Positions 10,320-20,997 of a stretch of DNA of 64,000 bases are shown piece by piece. The stretch's first letter is position 1; each line of letters starts with the position of its first letter. Location: positions 132,234,587 to 132,298,586 of the forward strand of contig OX578276.1 of the NCBI GenBank assembly GCA_951217055.1. Reading direction: 5' to 3'. The translations under genes were made by a program, and so were the position numbers. Source of the DNA: Gerris lacustris (lineage: Eukaryota; Arthropoda; Insecta; Hemiptera; Gerridae). Below the pieces are notes generated by a model. The model had not been told where the DNA came from. It did not search any database and saw only the letters and a program-made list of their open reading frames with translations.

Positions 10320-11139
10320 TAACTCATAAATATTCTGGCAGTAAGTTAGAATATAATAGGAAGTAGATAGGCTTCACTTGTATTCATTGCAGTACTATAT
10401 TTCGCTTATAGAAGTTACAAATTTTATATAAAATGGTATGAGAGCTCCTAGCGGACAAAATGGTAATGAAAATGCATTAATGTTTCATAATTTCACACTT
10501 TAAGATTCATCTTCTACATCAATTAGACAATTGTTCACTAATTTTCTCCACTTCATAGAAAACAAATTACACGTCAATATGTAGATGAAATGCCAAAAAC
10601 ATATTCATGATTCAATATTTTTCCATGAAATAGAGAAAATGATAATTTTTAAAAGTTTAAAAGAGCTTTTTAATAAGATTAAAAAATTACGTGAGTGCTA
10701 TGTATCAATCTTAAAATATAATTTTATATTATTAAAAATTAATTTTAATTATGATTTTATTTCAAGTTCAATGTAGAGTTCGAATTTATGTTTAATACCG
10801 ACTAATATTGTCTAATTTAAAATTGATATTTCTCTAGAGAGAAATGACAAGGGCGTGGGAGTGTAAATTACACCCAAGCTGATAATTACTTTATGCAAAT
10901 GTTATATTTTCATCTACATCGTGTTGTATCAATTAACCTTAAATTAACTTTAAATGGCACGAAATGTATTTGTAATCCAATTTTCTATTTAGATGCATTA
11001 AGTGATTTAATTAATAATTAATAAACCAAAATTATAATAAACATTATTATCCTTTTATTGTAATTTTAAATCTCAAAAGATATAATGTACTTTTCACGCA
11101 TAACATGACTCTAACAAATAGAAAATAACAAGCATTTTA
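10320..11139. other. no gene seen
   Basis: AT-rich. The 63-codon frame at 10585-10776 is Lys/Ile/Phe-rich and has no domain. Nothing else supportable. Confidence 0.55.
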
Positions 11140-12150
11140 AGGATTGTCTGGCAAAACCGAAGAACCGTATAATTGCCTACATAAGACATATGTCTGTTTG
11201 TCGTTAACGCTCACTGTATCTCCGAAAAATATCCACCAAAAAAATGTGAAACTTTACAATTCAGGAAAAAATCGGTCCTAGTCAACTTACACAAACTTTC
11301 TCATATTCGAGTTCATAATTACTTAGTACAGTTTTTTCCATTTATTCGTTTTTATAGGTACATTTAATTATTATTGAACATTATATCAAAATTTATCATA
11401 AAAATAACTTCTTGGCTGGGAATCAAACCCGGCATCTCTACGACCTAGTTTAAAGCTATTTTCTCAGGAACTAGATTTTTCCCGGGAAAACGGCTTATAT
11501 CGTTAGATTCGTATTTAAATGGACTTCATTTTATTATTTGTTTTATTTAAAATAGTCGGAACCGTTTCCGTTGAAACGAGAATTAAGTTTTTTCTCGTTT
11601 TTTCAGTTTTTGGGAGGTTAGTGCCCCCAAAAACTGGAGCTAAAATTTCTCGATTTTACCTCGGGGTATGATTATTCTAAACATGTAAGCCAAATTTCGT
11701 CAAAATCGGCCCAGTAGTTTAGGCTCTAGGCATCTCTACAGACAGATGACAGGCGACAGACAGACATGTTTTAAAAGACACTTTTTTGTGGATTCATGGG
11801 ACCTTAAAACGTCAAAAAAAATCCATCAAAATCACAAAATCAAATGTTTGCGTCATCACATTACTTTCTGTTTACATAAGAAAGTAAAAATAGGGAATCA
11901 CCAAAAAATCATCCCTTAAAAACAACTGCTTGGAGTTTAAGGGGTTGTAATATTTTTTTATAGAAATGCATCATGCACGAAAGAGGTGTAACACGAAAGA
12001 AGAAGGGACGCCATGAGTGCTAATAATATTTGGTAAATAATATTAAATAATAATTGGTTTCGTTTTGAACCAATTCATATTAGTGCCATTAGTCCTTAAA
12101 AAGTGCGCTTTTCGATCCTCCACCCCCCTCCCGGAATTTTATTAAAATGA
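11140..12150 (+). repeat. dispersed repeat family M, copy 1, split by family A
   Basis: Left part (to about 11284) has 'gtctgtttgtcgttaac' and 'ctgtatctccg'. The right part (from about 11892) has 'ttaaggggttgtaata', 'aaatgcatcatg', 'ttggtttcgtttt' and 'gtccttaaaaagtgcg'. The same blocks, in the same order, occur at 42690-43050. The interruption is the family A element at 11285-11889. Confidence 0.5.
11285..11889 (+). mobile_element. family A, copy 2
   Basis: Matches copy 1 from 'acaaactttctcatattcgag' to the 3' hairpin ACTTTCTGTTTACATAAGAAAGT followed by AAAAAT. It carries a better preserved B-box-like 'gggaatcaaacccggc' block and the 'gccaaatttcgtcaaaatcggcccagtag' segment. Same orientation as copy 1. 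Confidence 0.65.
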
Positions 12151-12713
12151 CGCAGTTATTTTTGTGAACAAAAAAAAAAAAAAAATTAAAAAATAAAGGA
12201 ATTTTTCTTACGTCCATATTTTGTCAACAAAATTAACAAGAAGTTTGTTAATTCTTAATTAATTCATGATTTTTTACATTCTAATTATATATTTTGTATT
12301 TTTAATTTTTTTATAACAATGTAACATTTTTTATTGTGAACAGATCATAAAATATTAATAATACAAAATAAATAATATAATCGAGAATAATGTTATCAGA
12401 TTCAATAAAATGATATCATTATTCCGATTGTTTGCCCATATAAAATTTTGGCAATAATATATTAATTATTCTTTTTAAAACAACCACTTTAAATAGTGAT
12501 ATTTATTAAAATCACAGAGTGGCACTTAATTTATTTGTTAACTCTTCTTTCTTTATAAATGATATTTTATCCCATGAATTTATATGAGATAATGTTTATT
12601 TACGTGTATCTATGATAAAGCTTTTAATAATTGAGTATTATATTGATTTAATTAGTTTAGATAAGATGTTTGAAATACGCCGGGTTGTAATGCACTCAAT
12701 GAGAGATTGTTAC

Positions 12714-12717
<4 letters not shown>
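12151..12717. other. no gene seen
   Basis: AT-rich sequence with A-runs; nothing supportable. Confidence 0.55.

Positions 12718-12790
<73 letters not shown>
12718..12790. repeat. (TA)n microsatellite, about 36 units
   Basis: Uninterrupted TA dinucleotides for about 72 bp. The frame that crosses it encodes only alternating Tyr-Ile and is an artefact. Confidence 0.95.
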
Positions 12791-12791
<1 letters not shown>

Positions 12792-13204
12792 ATCGTGAAC
12801 ATAATACCTGACCTAAACAAGAAAAACTAATTGATCTAGTTTCATTGAAATATCTGTTTTCTTTTTAATACATAATTATATTAAAATATATTAAACATTA
12901 TTAATTACTATTTATTGGACAAGTGTACCGATTATAATACATTACTTTATGTTTAAGTAAGAAACGTTAATCTCTTCAATTAGGTAATCGTTGAAGTAAC
13001 AATCGGTCCAAAATAATTCAGACAAACTTTTATTTTTATTGTCCGATTTTTGGTAATCTTATTGATTTTTTTTTTCTATTTGAGTAAAAGCGCTCCATTT
13101 TGACTTCTTATCTAGTTCTTTGTTCTAAATAATCCGTTTGTCACATGGAATATGTACTCAGTTTTAGCTTTAGATTTGGCTTGTTATTTGGTCACATTGT
13201 ATGA

Positions 13205-13780
13205 GACATTAACAATAGTCTGTCTATTAGTGTGGCACATCCGCGAGCCCTATTTCATTGTATACTTTAATGATTGTATGCTTTTAAAACATATTATTGT
13301 CACATTTATTAAATTCCCCTACCCCGTTTTTTAACTTTGTCGAAATTGTTTTGATTTTTTACATGGATTAAAGTATCAATTGAGCAGACGCTTGAAATTA
13401 ATCTGGGGTTATCTGCAGGTTACTTTGACAAACCATCTAAATTTCATAAAAATCCCATGAGAACTTTTTAAGATATAGGTGTAAATAAATGTATGTTTGT
13501 GCGCATGTTGATGAGAAACAAATATGCCCAGAAGGTCAAAATTATAGGAGACAAACAATGGGCTAATTACGACCTACCATACAAATTTAATAAAAAAAAG
13601 GGACAAGTAGGTTTTAAGTAATATTGGTTCGCCAGGCCGACAGAGAGAGATAGACAAAAAATGTTCCCTCATGTCTAAAAAGGATTTTTGTCTTGGAAGT
13701 TTTGAAATCGGAGGCATAAAACCTTTTTTCTTTTCAGAACGTTATCATAGCTTCCTTGGGAGAAGAAATAATTAAATAAA
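13205..13780 (+). repeat. dispersed repeat family B, copy 1
   Basis: Near full-length copy of a repeat seen at least six times. Markers in order: 'gtgtggcacat', 'gagcagacgcttgaaatt', 'tctgcaggttactttgaca', 'aatgtatgtttgtgcgcatg', 'caatgggctaattacgacct', 'gttccctcatgtctaaa' and 'ttctgtcttgga'-like blocks. The 3' hairpin that other copies have is damaged here ('atagcttccttgggag'). Confidence 0.65.
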
Positions 13781-14061
13781 ACATATGACTATACTCGTAA
13801 TAAGACTAAAGTACCTTACAATCATATGTTATGAATAAAATGACGGGATTGTGTTAGAGTTGACACGGTGTCTCATGAACGAAAGACAAACAAAAGACGT
13901 TATACCAAGTGTTAATCAACTCTCAAGGGTGAGAACTTCAACAAGAATTGTACTAAACGTGTATAATTCCTTTTAACGCATTCCACTCGTTTACCATTGT
14001 ATATAAACTTTCAAAACAAATGCATCAAAGCTAATTAATTATCTGTGGTTACTTATTAAAA

Positions 14062-14397
14062 ACTAGGCATCGCGTGGCTCTATCATTGAAGGTGCTTATT
14101 GCAATAAAATACTGAATACCTATTTATATTAAGGAATTATTATTCATGATGAATGTCATAGTTGAAGATAAGTGGAAGAGGGTGGAGTGAGGTAGAGTGG
14201 TGGTACTTAGAACAATGCTTACATTCCCAGATAAACCTACACTCCTAGAATCTCAACCACCCGCAGTAGCTTTTAAACAATTATTATAAATGTATCACTT
14301 CACTACGCAGAAATTTCTGCTTGTATCAAGTTAAAAATTTTACATGCCTGTTTAAATTGTACTTCAGACGATGTGTAAGAAGTTTTATTAAAATAGT
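14062..14397 (+). repeat. dispersed repeat family C, copy 1 (3' truncated)
   Basis: Begins 'actaggcatcgcgtggctc' and follows copies 2 and 3 (27584, 28490) up to 'agttttattaaaat.gtta'. There it is replaced by unrelated DNA carrying hammerhead-like motif copy 4. The frames are shadows. Confidence 0.6.
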
Positions 14398-14468
14398 TAT
14401 TTGTATGTAGAAAGTGGATCCTTAAAGGGTAAGAAGAAATAAAACACTACTACATGTTTTTATGTGGC

Positions 14469-14498
14469 GACGTTTCGGCTTTCCCAGCCATTTTCAAG
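14469..14498 (-). other. hammerhead-like RNA motif, copy 4 (CTTGAAAATG type)
   Basis: Minus strand: GGC, TTGAAAATG, stem GGCT/AGCC, GAAACGTC, then GCC that can pair with the upstream GGC. Downstream on the same strand comes 'ttttatttcttcttaccctttaaggatccac', which resembles the tails after copies 5, 6 and 7. The motif therefore sits at a fixed distance from one family's end. Confidence 0.4.
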
Positions 14499-15221
14499 CC
14501 TAAAAATAATCATAATTTATTGTAAGCATGACAGTTTAAAATGGTTCAGCTAACATCAACCAAGTGTATGCATTAAGAATAAAAGATATTACCTAAATTC
14601 TCTACGTTAGCCCTTAAGCTAAACAGTTAAACATAGTAAGCAAAACTAGTCTCTTAGGGAACGACCAGTTCCCTCTGTCTTTATTAATCTTAAAACTAAG
14701 GCCCCCATACACGGTCAAACATTTAGGCAAACATCAAGTTTGTCTAAAATGTTTAATCATTATGGGGAACTTTAGTCTAAATTAGTTTGTTTTTTTTGCT
14801 AAATTGAAACATTAATTAAGTAAATACTTTTAAATGATCAGTTAACTGGTGATTAATAAGTAAAAATTGACCCATCTGATTCAAATATTGCCTGTAAATT
14901 TATCAATTTATATGTTTCAACAAGACTATGAGTTAAGTGTGAGATATGTATATTTACAACTATAAACTTCTTATTCAATATAACATTATCGTAGTATTCT
15001 ATAACACACTCCTGAATATGTAGAAGATAGAACAATGTATTTTCTAGAATGGTCTTTCAAATATTCCGTCCCTTTAAAAGACCTTTTTAGAGTTAAATGT
15101 CATCAGTGCTATTAATACCACCTCTAAATATAACGCTTGTGATATTTATCAATTGTTATTAATTATTGATTCTTTGTATGCTTTAAAGAATGGGAAGAAA
15201 ATAATTATTTTAATCAATCTA

Positions 15222-15525
15222 TTTTTTTTTGTAGTAATATACAATAATAATCCGATACGCAACACCCAGTCGAGACCTTAGCCCTTCGATAGGGCTTAAT
15301 ACAACTAAATGTCAAAGGCTAGTTTGTCGTCCATTAGCAGTATAACCCGTATGATTGGCATTCTTAACCGGATGGACGTAATTTTACTTAAGTAGTTACA
15401 TTTATATTGCAATGGTGAACACGAGCACAAGCATGCATGGGAGCCCTTTGTCAGAGTGGGAAATCGAACCCTTAACTTCCAGTTTCAAAGTGCATGCAGA
15501 TAATACCAATGAGCTAATAGAATCG
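15222..15525 (-). mobile_element. tRNA-derived SINE, copy 1
   Basis: On the minus strand it starts near 15525 with a pol III A-box-like TTAGCTCATTGGT, then a B-box-like GGGTTCGATTTCCC about 40 bp downstream. A body shared with 26545-26815 follows ('tatattgcaatg', 'cttaagtaa', 'cgtccatc'). It ends in an oligo(A) tail, seen as the T-run at 15222-15230. Length about 300 bp and no ORF, as expected for a SINE. Confidence 0.7.
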
Positions 15526-16235
15526 GAGGAACTGTTCCATGAATGGATCCAGTTACAACATTTCTTTCCAAACTAATAAGTAGTTCCAGGAACTAATTCA
15601 TTGGTTGTTTTGAAGGAGGTTTTGAGGTACTTTGAGGTAAAATGTTGAAAATAACTCGATTTATTTTAACTGTCGAATTTCTTGAATCTACCTTCGTTCC
15701 TCAATAAGTTCCGTTTTGTTTTAATAGTTCCACTCTTCTCTAACGATAAAAAAATTATAATATTAAAATCTTTTTCACTGTGTTGATATATTAATTACAA
15801 CGAAATAAAAAGTAGGTATATTAAAAATGACTTCGTTCCAGCTTGTCTGGATCTGGAACTAGTTTCGTTTGGAACTTGAAACAAGAACGATCGTTTTAGT
15901 TCCAAGCAAAACTAGTTTTCACTTCGAGTTTCTTAATTTCGATTATGTTTTCTAGTTCCCGTTTCCTCTTTAATCAGGTACGTTACGTATTATTTTGCTC
16001 CACAATTACTTAGAAGGTATATTTAAAAAATATGGTGTAACAAAATTGTATGGAATTCAAGTAATAATAAGTTATTATGTAAATTAAAATAGACAGTAAA
16101 ATAAATCAACATAAAAACTTCAAATTCCTTCCAAAAAAAACATAGTTCCATAAAATCTTGGAACGATTGGAACTGCATCAACACTGGAACAAGTTATTTT
16201 GATAGTTACGTTCCGTTCCGCCCATGCCTAATCAA
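15520..16235. mobile_element. GTTCC/GGAAC-rich element, possibly hAT-related MITE
   Basis: About 700 bp in which GGAAC and GTTCC occur more than twenty times on either strand. The right end read on the minus strand is 'TAGGCATGGGCGGAACGGAA', close to the CAGGGATGGGC-type termini of hAT elements. The left end (near 15520, 'aatcggaggaactgttcc') is degraded, and flanking 'ctaatagaa/ctaatcaat' is at best an imperfect 8-bp duplication. No transposase. Confidence 0.4.
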
Positions 16236-17274
16236 TTGGAATTCAAAGGACTGAAAATTACTACTAACAATAATTTAAGGGGGATTTGTGTCTTCTAAAG
16301 GATTAAAATTTTTGCTGGAATCCGTAAGGCTGAAATTTCTGCAAATGTCTGTGATCTAATCTCATGGAGCAAGATATCACAATTATTATAGGATGCACTG
16401 ACTGAAATACAATGTTAAACTTATTTAGTCTAATAGTAATAACCAATATGTTTTTATTAAATTAAACTAACCTGTAGAATCAATAGGATAAAATTTATAT
16501 TTAAAATTGTTATATAAGATTTTCGTCAAACAAATTTTATAGTCTAATACCTTGCCGCATTTAATCAAGTAAAATGTCACATAGTATATATATAATACGG
16601 CAATGTTATGGCCTAGAAGTTATACTAATAAATAATAAAACCTGAAGAATTTAATATTTTTGAAGTGGTCACATAAACAGGTGCTTCTGAAATATTTCAC
16701 TAAAATAGAACTGCCATCATACAGTTAGTTATTAAACTTTGTAATAATTTTGATCACAATGGTAATAGTTTTTGTTAAGTGAAAATATATTTTAATAAAT
16801 AACTTTGTACGCATGGTAATAGTTTTTGTTAAGTGAAAATATCTTATAATAAAAAAAAGTAAATATTACCTAAAGAATTAATTTTATCATTCTTTTTTAA
16901 TGATAGCAGACTTGTTTGTTGAGAAAAATATTAACTTATATAAACGTGTGCTGTACAAAGCCCAGTTAAATGTTATCAAAAAAAGTAGCGTGTTGTGTGA
17001 TGGCATAATATAATATGATATGATAACATTATCATAGTGTTATTAGACTACACCTTGCCCATTAAATACTTCTTTAACGTAAGCAAAAGAAGAAATGTTA
17101 GCTTAGGAAATAAAACTAAATAGGTATACCATTATGGGATATTGTAATCTTACACGTAGCAATATAATATAACTATTAGCTTAATAATTTTGGCTGTCGT
17201 AATAAACATCGTAAAAGGCAATGATGTCATATTAAATTGTGCCAATATCCTGTAAAGTTTAATAACTAATGTTT
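16236..17274. other. no gene seen; one 54-bp tandem duplication
   Basis: AT-rich sequence. An exact 30-bp repeat beginning 'atggtaatagtttttgttaa' lies at 16759-16788 and 16813-16842, a 54-bp tandem duplication. Nothing else supportable. Confidence 0.6.
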
Positions 17275-18000
17275 CTTTTCTTCGCCCCACGTGGAGAGCG
17301 GGGCTTGTGCTAGGTATTAGTGGCTAAATGTCCTATTATTATGTTGGCCTAGCAATTAAATAGATTTTTTGTGGCCTAAGAATAGAATCAGGACTATTCA
17401 TTCCATAACTAAGAATATAATACTCTCCAAATTAATTATCCAAATTACTCCTAAGAAATATAGTATTATATAAATATAACAATGCTTAAAAAAAGATAAA
17501 ATAAATGAGAAAATAAACGTAGTCAAAACCAATTAGACTGGGAAGTCATTGAACAATCACCAGTCTCTTCTTAATGCGGCACTAGTAAATATTTATTAAC
17601 TCTAGTTCTAGGAACAATTAATAACATAATAAATACTCAATTTAAAGAGCATTAGTGTGAGGTTTAACACGCCAATCAGAAATTAAATCGTTCAACAATT
17701 GCGGACGCCATAAATCAAAGTCAAAAATGAAAAAAAATATATAAATATATCAAATTTAGCTCTATTTAAAGTAGATGGAGGTACGACCAAAAGTCATAAG
17801 ATCAAAGTTGTAGATCTTTTAAAATCAGTTGCCGCTGGTGCAATCTGCTTTTCGATATACGACTTACCATTTAGCCACAATAAGCCTCCAAAAAATCTTC
17901 CGCGAGACTCTAGGTGGTCTAGAAGTACCCAAACATTTTGATTAGAGAATTAATGGGTTTTGTCACGTAATATATATACTTAGGCGACCTAATTTTTTTC
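17275..18000 (+). repeat. dispersed repeat family H, copy 1
   Basis: Markers: 'ctaggtattagtggcta', 'gggaagtcattgaacaat', 'actctagttctagga', 'gagcattagtgtgaggttta', 'attgcggacg', 'ttttaaaatcagttgccgctggtgcaat', 'gtttagccacaata' and 'tctctaggtggtct'. The same order is found at 34985-36165 and, in part, at 54895-55265. The frames that cross it are not conserved between copies. Confidence 0.65.
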
Positions 18001-18054
18001 AATTAGCTAGGACTTCCTTTTATGGAAAATTATTATTATTTTCAGTTACTTCTC

Positions 18055-18285
18055 TAGATTGTTACTCCCCTGTGTTTCGTTTAGAATATAATTATTTGAA
18101 TTATATTCCTTTGTCTAAATAACAATTAAGACAAAGAGATATTTACTTTGGGACAAAGGAATATCACACTACCGTTTTTATAAGGGGAGTAACAGTCAAA
18201 AGAAGATCATTCCATATACCTTTTATATTGTAACTCCCCTTAGTTTCTTTTTATGGGGAGTAAAAGGTTAAAGAAGTTCCTTAAT
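18055..18285. repeat. GTTACTCCCC / GGGGAGTAAC inverted-repeat unit, copy 1
   Basis: 'gattgttactcccct' is followed about 120 bp later by 'aggggagtaacagtc'. A second, shorter GTAACTCCCC...TGGGGAGTAA pair follows directly. The same double arrangement, including 'aagaag.{2}cat' between the pairs, occurs at 24210-24460. It looks like a small TIR element with a partial tandem copy. Confidence 0.55.
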
Positions 18286-18289
18286 GTAT

Positions 18290-18807
18290 TAGTATTCTGT
18301 TAATTTACATCGATAATTCATTATAAGACAAAGGAATCGATCGCTTTGTAAATCTACTTTGTATGATAATTAGTATGAACCATGCCTCATTTCTCACCGA
18401 ATCAAATCGGATGTCCGCGTAAAGGTTTCCTAGCCCCTATAATGCGCTTTTTTACGCGCCTCAAAATAATCTATAGGCTGTCATATCATGACGCGATAAA
18501 AGTTGGTTCCAAACCAATTTTCTCGCGTTGAAGCTAACCTGAATGAAACCTTCCCGTTCTCTTGTCTCTGATTTATATTTTTTATTTTATTTTTTGAGTC
18601 ATCCATTTACATTTTTAATATTAAACACACACTTTTTCTTCATTTTACAACCATAGTTTGAGAAAAGTTAGACATTTATTTTATTAATAATATGTATAAT
18701 ATAATAAAGCTTGATATTATTCAGCTATGTTTATAAGCTAAAAAGAACACTGCACGGGAGCACAAGGAAGGAAGGATGGGAGAAAACACTCAGTGACTCT
18801 CCACGGC
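18290..18807. other. no gene seen
   Basis: Mostly AT-rich, with a GC-richer piece at about 18410-18560 containing 'gcgcttttttacgcgcc' and 'tctcgcgtt'. No gene. Confidence 0.5.
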
Positions 18808-18810
18808 TTA

Positions 18811-19588
18811 AGGTGGGATTCCTATGCTGCGTCTGACGCACCGAGTCAGCCAGAGTACTGCTACAATAATTCAAGTTAATTTGCTTCAGTAATTCAATGG
18901 GAGGGATTCCTATAGTGCGTCAGCCGCATGCCGTGCGGCCGTACCGGTTTGAGAGCAGTGCAGAAGCAGACGTGAAGGAGAACGGGTATCGTTATACTGT
19001 GAAAAAGTGCCTAATATTTAGTACTTATTCTGTTATGTTTGTTTTTTTATCAAATCAGTTATGTCGGATAAAGTACAGTTTAAAGTTGAGGAAGATGAAA
19101 AGTTGGTGAATAGTTGTGTGAGATAACAAAATATGATTTTCAATGACTTAGGAAGCATGTACAACGCAGTGGAACAATACAGAGGCATAACGACATAACA
19201 ATACAATGGCGTAGAAAAGTGGGAGGGAGAGGGGGGTTCCACTAGATTTTTTAAAAATTATAAATGTATGTATACTTTAATACAGTAATTCAAATAATAA
19301 TATACCTAATGTTTAAGTAAAACAAATAATATAGAATTTCTTCTTTGAGAAATAAGTGTCTCAAAACAACCTTCCTCAATCCCTTAATAGGGTGTGCTGC
19401 AGCATTACCCTGACAGTTCCAATAAAATTTCTTCGTCTTCAATCTCTTCTAAGTGGAAATAGAAAAGAAAATCTCGGACACTCATTATTGTCACCCTTTC
19501 ACTGCCGAGGCCGCAGACCAACTGAACGCATTCATATATAGGAAACCCTATATCCTGCGTCATCAGCCGCAGCATAGGAATTGCACCT
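18811..19588. mobile_element. PIF/Harbinger-like DNA transposon, decayed
   Basis: 778 bp flanked by TTA on both sides (18808-18810 and 19589-19591), the target duplication typical of PIF/Harbinger. Inverted ends: AGGTGGGATTCCTATGCTGC at the left and AGGTGCAATTCCTATGCTGC read inward from the right. A second, subterminal TTCCTATA...TGCGTCAG-type pair lies about 85 bp inside the left end and about 40 bp inside the right. It contains a short MADF-like frame on the plus strand and a Glu-rich frame on the minus strand (19620-19405, 'LEEIEDEEILLEL'). The transposase core is absent. Confidence 0.75.
19061..19250 (+). pseudogene. MADF-domain protein fragment of the Harbinger-like element
   Basis: From the ATG at 19061 the frame reads 'MSDKVQFKVEEDEKLVNSCV', which resembles the start of a MADF domain (F-x-x-E-x-D-E-x-L-I/V-x-x-V). 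A TAA follows at 19124-19126. The frame goes on with 'QNMIFNDLGSMYNAVEQYRG' and another stop. PIF/Harbinger elements carry a transposase and a separate Myb/MADF-like DNA-binding protein, and this would be the latter. It is too short and too broken to function. Identity rests on about 20 residues. Confidence 0.5.
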
Positions 19589-19591
19589 TTA

Positions 19592-20630
19592 ATGAATGTA
19601 TTATTATTTATGTAGCGCAAAGCGCGTTAAACATGCTAATAATGATGTTTCAGTTGCAGTTGATAATTTTATATAAAAAAAAAAAAAAAAATAGAATAGG
19701 TAAACGTTAAGTAAAAAAGTCTGTGATGCAAAGATAAATAAAGCTCAAAATGTTACTGTTACTTTCATTTTTTATTAACTTTTATGAGTATTTATAGATG
19801 TTAAGATGAAAATTCGCTTTGGTTGTCATTAGAGTTTCTAAGGATGTTGGGAAAGGATGGGTCTTAAACAAGGGTTATCTTGGAGAGATTAAGCTGGTGA
19901 GTTTGGCGAGGAAGGATCTATATCGGGCACATGAGAGGTCATAGATAAATGGAATATGAAATTCGTTATAGATTATACATTTCGAGGGAAAGAAAAGAAA
20001 GAAACGTGTTAAAAACATTAGATTTATACAAGTATAAGACATTTAATGGTACAGCACTTCTCTTCTAACTACGAATATTTTACTTTGCTGGTTCTAAATT
20101 AATAATTTAATTTAAATACAGAAATAGTAAATGGTGAGTCTGTAAAAAGGAAGTTTAAATTTGAAGTTAAAACTGAGGCACTATTACAAGACTCGCTTTT
20201 CCAAAAGAAAATGTCGCATGAACACGTTTCTTTCAAGTGGATTTATAGCTTCTCCTTCTGTACAGGCTATAAGATTATATTCTTGGGGGGAATGAAAAAT
20301 GTATGTGGAATATATATTTGTAAAGAGACTTTATCCTTGACGTAGGTGATAGAACAATGTAGATTAATTTACTGTATAGGTGCAAGAGTGTAGACAGTTA
20401 AAGTATATAAAGAAACTATAAGAAATTAAAGATCTGCTACATAAAAATAGGACGAGACTTTGGAAAATGGTATCAGGGATAGTTAAAGTTTCACTCCCTG
20501 GAATAAGTAAGCTTTTATTGTCTACCCTTTTGATGTAAAAAAATTGTCGAAACGAAATCTTAACACAATTAACATCCACGATTTGTAATAGAATACGTTT
20601 ATAGTTTTTAAAACCGTACCTATTTATTAA

Positions 20631-20661
<31 letters not shown>

Positions 20662-20997
20662 TGTTGTTGTTGTATCAGACAAATTTATTTGTTATAAACG
20701 CATTACAAATAAAATGAGAAAAAAGTGTTAATTAATTGCTGTGAGATTTGATCAGTACTTTGAATTTGAATTGAGCGGTTTTAATGTGGGCGGGTCCGGA
20801 GTGAATCGATAGAGACACTGAGAGCTTTCCCTAAACTCCGCTAGGTGCCAGGAGCAATCATTACCTCTCCACTAGATATTCTACTTTTTCAAACTATCTG
20901 TTAGCTCCATTTCAAATTTGACAATTAAATTCACACGAAGCATATTTTATTATAAAAGTTCAATAACAAATTTTATGTTTGTATAAATAGATATGTA
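19592..20997. other. no gene seen; ATT/GTT microsatellite
   Basis: AT-rich with A-runs (19675-19690). An (ATT)n run at 20632-20661 leads directly into (TTG)n at 20662-20672. No gene is supported; the 71-codon frame at 20364-20579 has no domain. Confidence 0.6.

Noticed and set aside
12612..12830. 72-codon plus-strand frame
   Set aside because: Half of it is Tyr-Ile from the (TA)n microsatellite; no start context or domain.
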